From: Alphaproteobacteria bacterium
Lineage (GTDB): Bacteria; Pseudomonadota; Alphaproteobacteria; Sphingomonadales; Sphingomonadaceae
Reading direction: 5' to 3'
DNA length: 43,702 nt
Assembly (NCBI GenBank): GCA_003241875.1
Contig: QBLU01000028.1
Location: 1-43,702, forward strand
Made by a program: the position numbers and the translations under genes. This document shows, piece by piece, positions 40,330-43,702 of the stretch (positions are counted from its first letter, which is position 1; the number at the start of each line of letters is the position of its first letter). The notes below the pieces were generated by a model. The model did not search any database, was not told where the DNA came from, and saw nothing but the letters and a program-made list of their open reading frames with translations.

Positions 40330-43300
40330 TCAACGCCCGGCCGGTGCCGACGCTCCGGCCGCCGTTCCGGTCAGCGGCTTGGCGGCATCCCCGACAATGG
40401 CAAAGCCCGACCAATAATAGGGATGCGAGGTTTCCGCCCGGTCCATCAGCCGGACCTGCGACGCGCGCAGCGCCTCCCCCACGCTGATCCGCCCGGCATC
40501 GCTGAACAAGCCCGAAATCAGCGTTTTCGTGGCGTCGTAATTGTCGGGCACCGGCCAGTGGCTGGCGATGACCGCGCGCGCACCGGCGCCGACAAACGCC
40601 CGCACCAGGCCGTCGAGGGCGAAATTGCCCCCCGTCGCGATGCCGGCGTCGCGGGTGGCATTCGCCGTCGCCGTGCCGGCGGTGTCGCACGCCGACAGGA
40701 TGATGGTGTCGGCATCGAGCCCCAGGTCGAAGATTTCGCGGAACGACAGCAGCCCGTCCGATTGCGCATTGCCGAACGACGTCAGCAGCGCCGGCCGCGC
40801 CGGGCATTCCGGGCGCGGCGCGGTGACAAGGCCGTGGGTGGCAAAATGGATGACGCGATAGCTGCGCAGGTCGCTGCGCGCCATCAGGCCGGTGTCGCTG
40901 AACGGCGCGCCGGTGACGACCTCGCTGCCGCCACGCGCCAGCAGCGCCGCGCCGATCCGCAATTCGGCCGCCGAAATCGGGTTGCCCCATTCGCGCAGCG
41001 GCCAGTCGCAGGCGTCGCGCCCGTTGACAGGGGACGCCGGCAGGCCGGCGATGGCGCGCGGCGCTGCCCCCCCCCGCGCCGTCATGCCCGCCACGGGCGG
41101 CACCGCATTTTCGCCCAGCCCCAGATAGCTGCGGCCGCCGCGCGAGGCCGCAACGCCGCGAACCTCGAGGAAGGCGCGCGGGCTGACCGCCGTCGACACC
41201 ATGCGGCCGCGCCCCAGCCAGGCCAGCCCGCGCATGTCGAAGGCGTCGCCGGCCGGGTCATCGGCGCGGGCCGCATAGGCGGCGAGCCCGTCGTCGCCGG
41301 CGATCAGCAGGTTGGGCGGCAGTTGCAGCAGCGGCCCATCGGGTTCGAAGACCAGGTGCGTCACCGCCGGCATCGCCGCCGCGACGGGATCGAACAACGC
41401 GCGGTAGAGCTGGCGCGACGTCGGCGCATCGAACGGATAGGTCGCGGCGCGGCCATTCTCGAAGGTGACGATGGTCTCGCGCAGCCGCGCCACCATCGCG
41501 CCGATGGCCCCGGTCGACGCGCCGACCCGGAAGATGCGCGCCGTGCCACCGCTGGCGAACAGCCCATAGGCATCGTCGCCGGCCAGCACGAGCTTGTAAT
41601 AGGCCTCGCCGGGCCGCAGCTTTGCCTGCAGGTCGCGCAGCGTGACGGTGGCGTTGCTGATGCTGCGATAGCGCGGATAGTCGCCGAGCCGGGCCAGCAC
41701 CGCGGTCTGGTCACGGCCCAGCGCCTCGCGGCGGGCGCGCAGCGCGGCGACCGTGGCGGCGTCGTCGGGATCGGCGGCGGCCTTTGCCGTGATCCGCGCG
41801 ATGTCGCCTTCGACGCGGACGATGTCGCGCGACAGGGTGATCGACTGGCGGAACAGCCCGGCGGCCTCGTCGCTGCCGCCCGACAGTTCGCGCGCCAGGA
41901 TCGCCTGGGTCTGGGCGACGCCGGGGCGGACGAGGATCTGGCTGGCGTCGAAGAAATCGCTTGCTGCGCCGTCGCCGGCCGCGACCAGCAGCGCGAAATA
42001 GGGGTCGACAAGGCCGCGCACCGCCTGCCCGGCGCCCGGCGTTTCGGGGCTGGCGGCGATGACCCGCGCATACAGCGCGCGCGCCGTCGCCGTGTCGCCC
42101 TGCCGCGCCAGCAGCGCCGCCAGCCGCGCCTCCGACACCAGAGCGGCCGCGGTGCCCGGATATTCGGTGCGGTAGATGGCGGCGGCGGCCTCCAGCGAGG
42201 CCCGCGCCGCGGCACCCTGGCCGCTGCGTTCCTCGATGATCGCGCGCTCCCCGGCGATGCTGGCGCGCAGCCAGCCGGCGCTTGCCGCCCGCCCCAGCCG
42301 CAGCGTGTCGAGCCGCGCCCCGGCGGCGGCGAGGCCCTGGCGCGCCGCAACGTCGCGGCGCTGCATGCGATCGGCGGCGGCGGCGAGGTACAGCGCCTGG
42401 GCATCGAGGACGACGACCCGGTCCGCCGGCAGCAGCCGGGCATCGCCACCGGCGAGGCTCTTCATCGCCTTGTCGTCGCTGTTCAGCTTTTGCGCCAGCG
42501 GCACGTCGATATAGCCCGCGGCGACCCGGTCGGTCACCAGCCCGCTGGTGTCCGCCACGGCGATGCGGACCAGTTCGGCCCGGGCCGCATCCGGGCGGCG
42601 CCGGTTGAGCTCGTGGATGGCCCGGAAATTGCGCTGCAGCCGGGTGCCGACCGGATCGGCCGGATCGAGCGCCCGGCCGGCGCGAACGAACAGCGCATCG
42701 GCCTCCGCGAAATTGCCGAGGTTCGATTGTTGCAGGGCCTGGTTGGCGAGATATTCGGCGCTGCGGTTGAAACCGGGGCTGTTCTGCCGGCTGCGTTCGA
42801 TCAGCAGGTCGAAGAATTCCGAGGCCTCGGCATAGCTGCCCGAATTGTTGCGGACATAGCCTTCGGCCAGCGCCTGGCCGGGATCGAGGCTGCCGGCCTG
42901 GACGCGGGCGAACGCCGCCGGATCGCCGGCCTCGGTCGCCGCGACGTCGACGGCGCCGCCGACCGGCGCATCGCCGACCAGCGCGCGCAGCCCTAGGCGC
43001 AGTGCGGCACCATAGCCGGTCAGCCCCTCGGCGGCATAAAGCGTGTTGCCCTGGACGACCGAATAGACGCTCCAGGCGAGGTCGCCCTGCCGGCACCGCG
43101 CCAGCCGCGCCGCCGGCAGTTCGGCAATGTCGGCCGCCGCCGGCGCCTCGCAGGCCACCCCATCGGCGCGACCGGCGAGCAGCACCGCGGCGCGTTCGGC
43201 CCCGCCACGCAGGGCGAGCAACCGCCCGACCGGACTTGCCGCGTCCCGACAGACGATGCGGTAGCCGCGGTCGAACATCGTCGCCAGCTGCGGGTCCGCC

Positions 43301-43431
43301 ACCCGCGACTGGGCGGTGCACAGCACGCCGGTGCTGCCGATGCGGAAGCTGTCGGCGAGTTTCAGGCTGGGCGTCGCGGTGGCGGGCACGCCGACCGCCA
43401 CCAGCACGGCTGCAAGCAGGATCCGGCTCAT
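40330..43431 (-). CDS. TPR-CHAT protein (caspase-like peptidase family), exported
   Basis: The product is 1033 aa from ATG 43431, which places a signal peptide first (SRILLAAVLVAVGVPATA). Residues about 120-560 are helical, TPR-like repeats (for example AEGYVRNNSGSYAEASEFFD, LGNFAEADALFVRAGRALD). A CHAT domain follows (about 740-1015). Its catalytic dyad is His866 in VIHFATHG and Cys915 in ILSACDTAG, and ARAVIASHWPVPD follows. CHAT proteins are predicted cysteine proteases; one in a CRISPR system is a proven caspase-like protease. A signal peptide implies periplasmic or surface action. The start overlaps the upstream stop (ATGA). Confidence 0.9.
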   Translation of the reverse strand: MSRILLAAVLVAVGVPATATPSLKLADSFRIGSTGVLCTAQSRVADPQLATMFDRGYRIVCRDAASPVGRLLALRGGAERAAVLLAGRADGVACEAPAAADIAELPAARLARCRQGDLAWSVYSVVQGNTLYAAEGLTGYGAALRLGLRALVGDAPVGGAVDVAATEAGDPAAFARVQAGSLDPGQALAEGYVRNNSGSYAEASEFFDLLIERSRQNSPGFNRSAEYLANQALQQSNLGNFAEADALFVRAGRALDPADPVGTRLQRNFRAIHELNRRRPDAARAELVRIAVADTSGLVTDRVAAGYIDVPLAQKLNSDDKAMKSLAGGDARLLPADRVVVLDAQALYLAAAADRMQRRDVAARQGLAAAGARLDTLRLGRAASAGWLRASIAGERAIIEERSGQGAAARASLEAAAAIYRTEYPGTAAALVSEARLAALLARQGDTATARALYARVIAASPETPGAGQAVRGLVDPYFALLVAAGDGAASDFFDASQILVRPGVAQTQAILARELSGGSDEAAGLFRQSITLSRDIVRVEGDIARITAKAAADPDDAATVAALRARREALGRDQTAVLARLGDYPRYRSISNATVTLRDLQAKLRPGEAYYKLVLAGDDAYGLFASGGTARIFRVGASTGAIGAMVARLRETIVTFENGRAATYPFDAPTSRQLYRALFDPVAAAMPAVTHLVFEPDGPLLQLPPNLLIAGDDGLAAYAARADDPAGDAFDMRGLAWLGRGRMVSTAVSPRAFLEVRGVAASRGGRSYLGLGENAVPPVAGMTARGGAAPRAIAGLPASPVNGRDACDWPLREWGNPISAAELRIGAALLARGGSEVVTGAPFSDTGLMARSDLRSYRVIHFATHGLVTAPRPECPARPALLTSFGNAQSDGLLSFREIFDLGLDADTIILSACDTAGTATANATRDAGIATGGNFALDGLVRAFVGAGARAVIASHWPVPDNYDATKTLISGLFSDAGRISVGEALRASQVRLMDRAETSHPYYWSGFAIVGDAAKPLTGTAAGASAPAGR

Positions 43432-43702
43432 TTCGGTTCCCCTGCCGGTGCCGCGGCTGGTGGCGTGTCCAGCCACAGCGCCGGGTTGCCGTCACCGGTG
43501 ACCGGGTCGCTGCCGTCGGGATCGGGCTCGGGCTCGACGGGATCGTAGAGGGTGTCGATCCGCTGCTGCGGCCGGGTGGCGAAGAGCTCGCGCAGCGCCT
43601 CCTCGCGCTCCCGCCGCTCGGCGGCCTGCCGGTCGCCGAGCTCAACGATGTTGATGGTGATGACCGCCGGCCCGGCGCCGCCGACATCGGGCGGGCCCTC
43701 AC
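43428..43702 (-). CDS. C-terminal end of an unidentified protein (runs off the right edge)
   Basis: About 90 codons are visible, ending TGA at 43430-43428 and overlapping the CHAT start. The sequence includes AVITINIVELGDRQAAERRE, then EEALRELFATRPQQRIDTLY and an acidic, Pro/Asp-rich tail (DPVEPEPDPDGSDP). It is too short to identify. From memory, CHAT/CHASE2/FecR clusters often include a filamentous-haemagglutinin-type two-partner-secretion exoprotein, which is one possible identity. Confidence 0.6.
   Translation of the reverse strand, partial: EGPPDVGGAGPAVITINIVELGDRQAAERREREEALRELFATRPQQRIDTLYDPVEPEPDPDGSDPVTGDGNPALWLDTPPAAAPAGEPK

Overview
The window is a GC-rich stretch, roughly 70% GC by eye. 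It is densely coded, with many 4-bp ATGA/GTGA start-stop overlaps. The gene content and a family of long inverted repeats (arms containing CTTCGACAAGCTCAGCCTGA) suggest an alphaproteobacterium of the Sphingomonadales. That assignment is inference. No rRNA, tRNA, IS transposase or CRISPR array was seen.

Positions 1-14706 hold a nearly complete non-flagellar type III secretion system (T3SS) in two divergent blocks. The minus-strand block starts from about 9.96 kb. It encodes a lytic transglycosylase, then SctV, SctC (secretin), SctD, SctF-like needle, SctI rod, SctJ lipoprotein, SctK-like, SctL, SctN ATPase and SctO, and runs off the left edge into a probable SctP. Nearly every junction overlaps. 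The plus-strand block starts at 10.37 kb. It encodes SctU, a small FliO-like protein, SctQ (with an apparent internal start for SctQ-C), SctR, SctS, SctT and a small LuxR/GerE-type regulator. The 412-bp divergent region contains several dyads. The secretin, FHA-type SctD, SctI and SctJ show that this is an injectisome-type apparatus. The FliO-like gene is unexpected, because FliO is normally flagellar.

Positions 14.8-21.2 kb form an accessory region beside the T3SS. It starts with a 225-aa alanine/glutamine-rich protein with a strong RBS and a near-perfect terminator, which is a candidate secreted substrate. Next are two tandem paralogous Sec-exported proteins, a trio of unrecognised overlapping genes, a lipoprotein and a LysM-muramidase protein with a C-terminal SxGC motif. 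This is the most likely place for undescribed T3SS-linked functions. A broken cytochrome c remnant follows.

Positions 21.8-27.1 kb encode a LysR regulator divergent from dabB-dabA, the DAB inorganic-carbon accumulation complex, with a small coupled ORF after dabA. Positions 27.2-37.5 kb are a mixed metabolic region: HAD phosphatase, small stress-like protein, N-methyltryptophan/sarcosine oxidase-like enzyme, serine hydrolase, SDR, EF-hand protein, GFA-family protein, DUF4403 lipoprotein, and a Tat-exported flavin amine oxidase paired with a cytochrome c.

Positions 37.6-43.7 kb (minus strand) are a coupled cluster: the end of an unidentified protein, a TPR-CHAT cysteine-protease-like protein, a CHASE2-adenylate cyclase and a FecR-like exported protein. 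Together they look like a signalling or surface-protein module that continues beyond the right edge.
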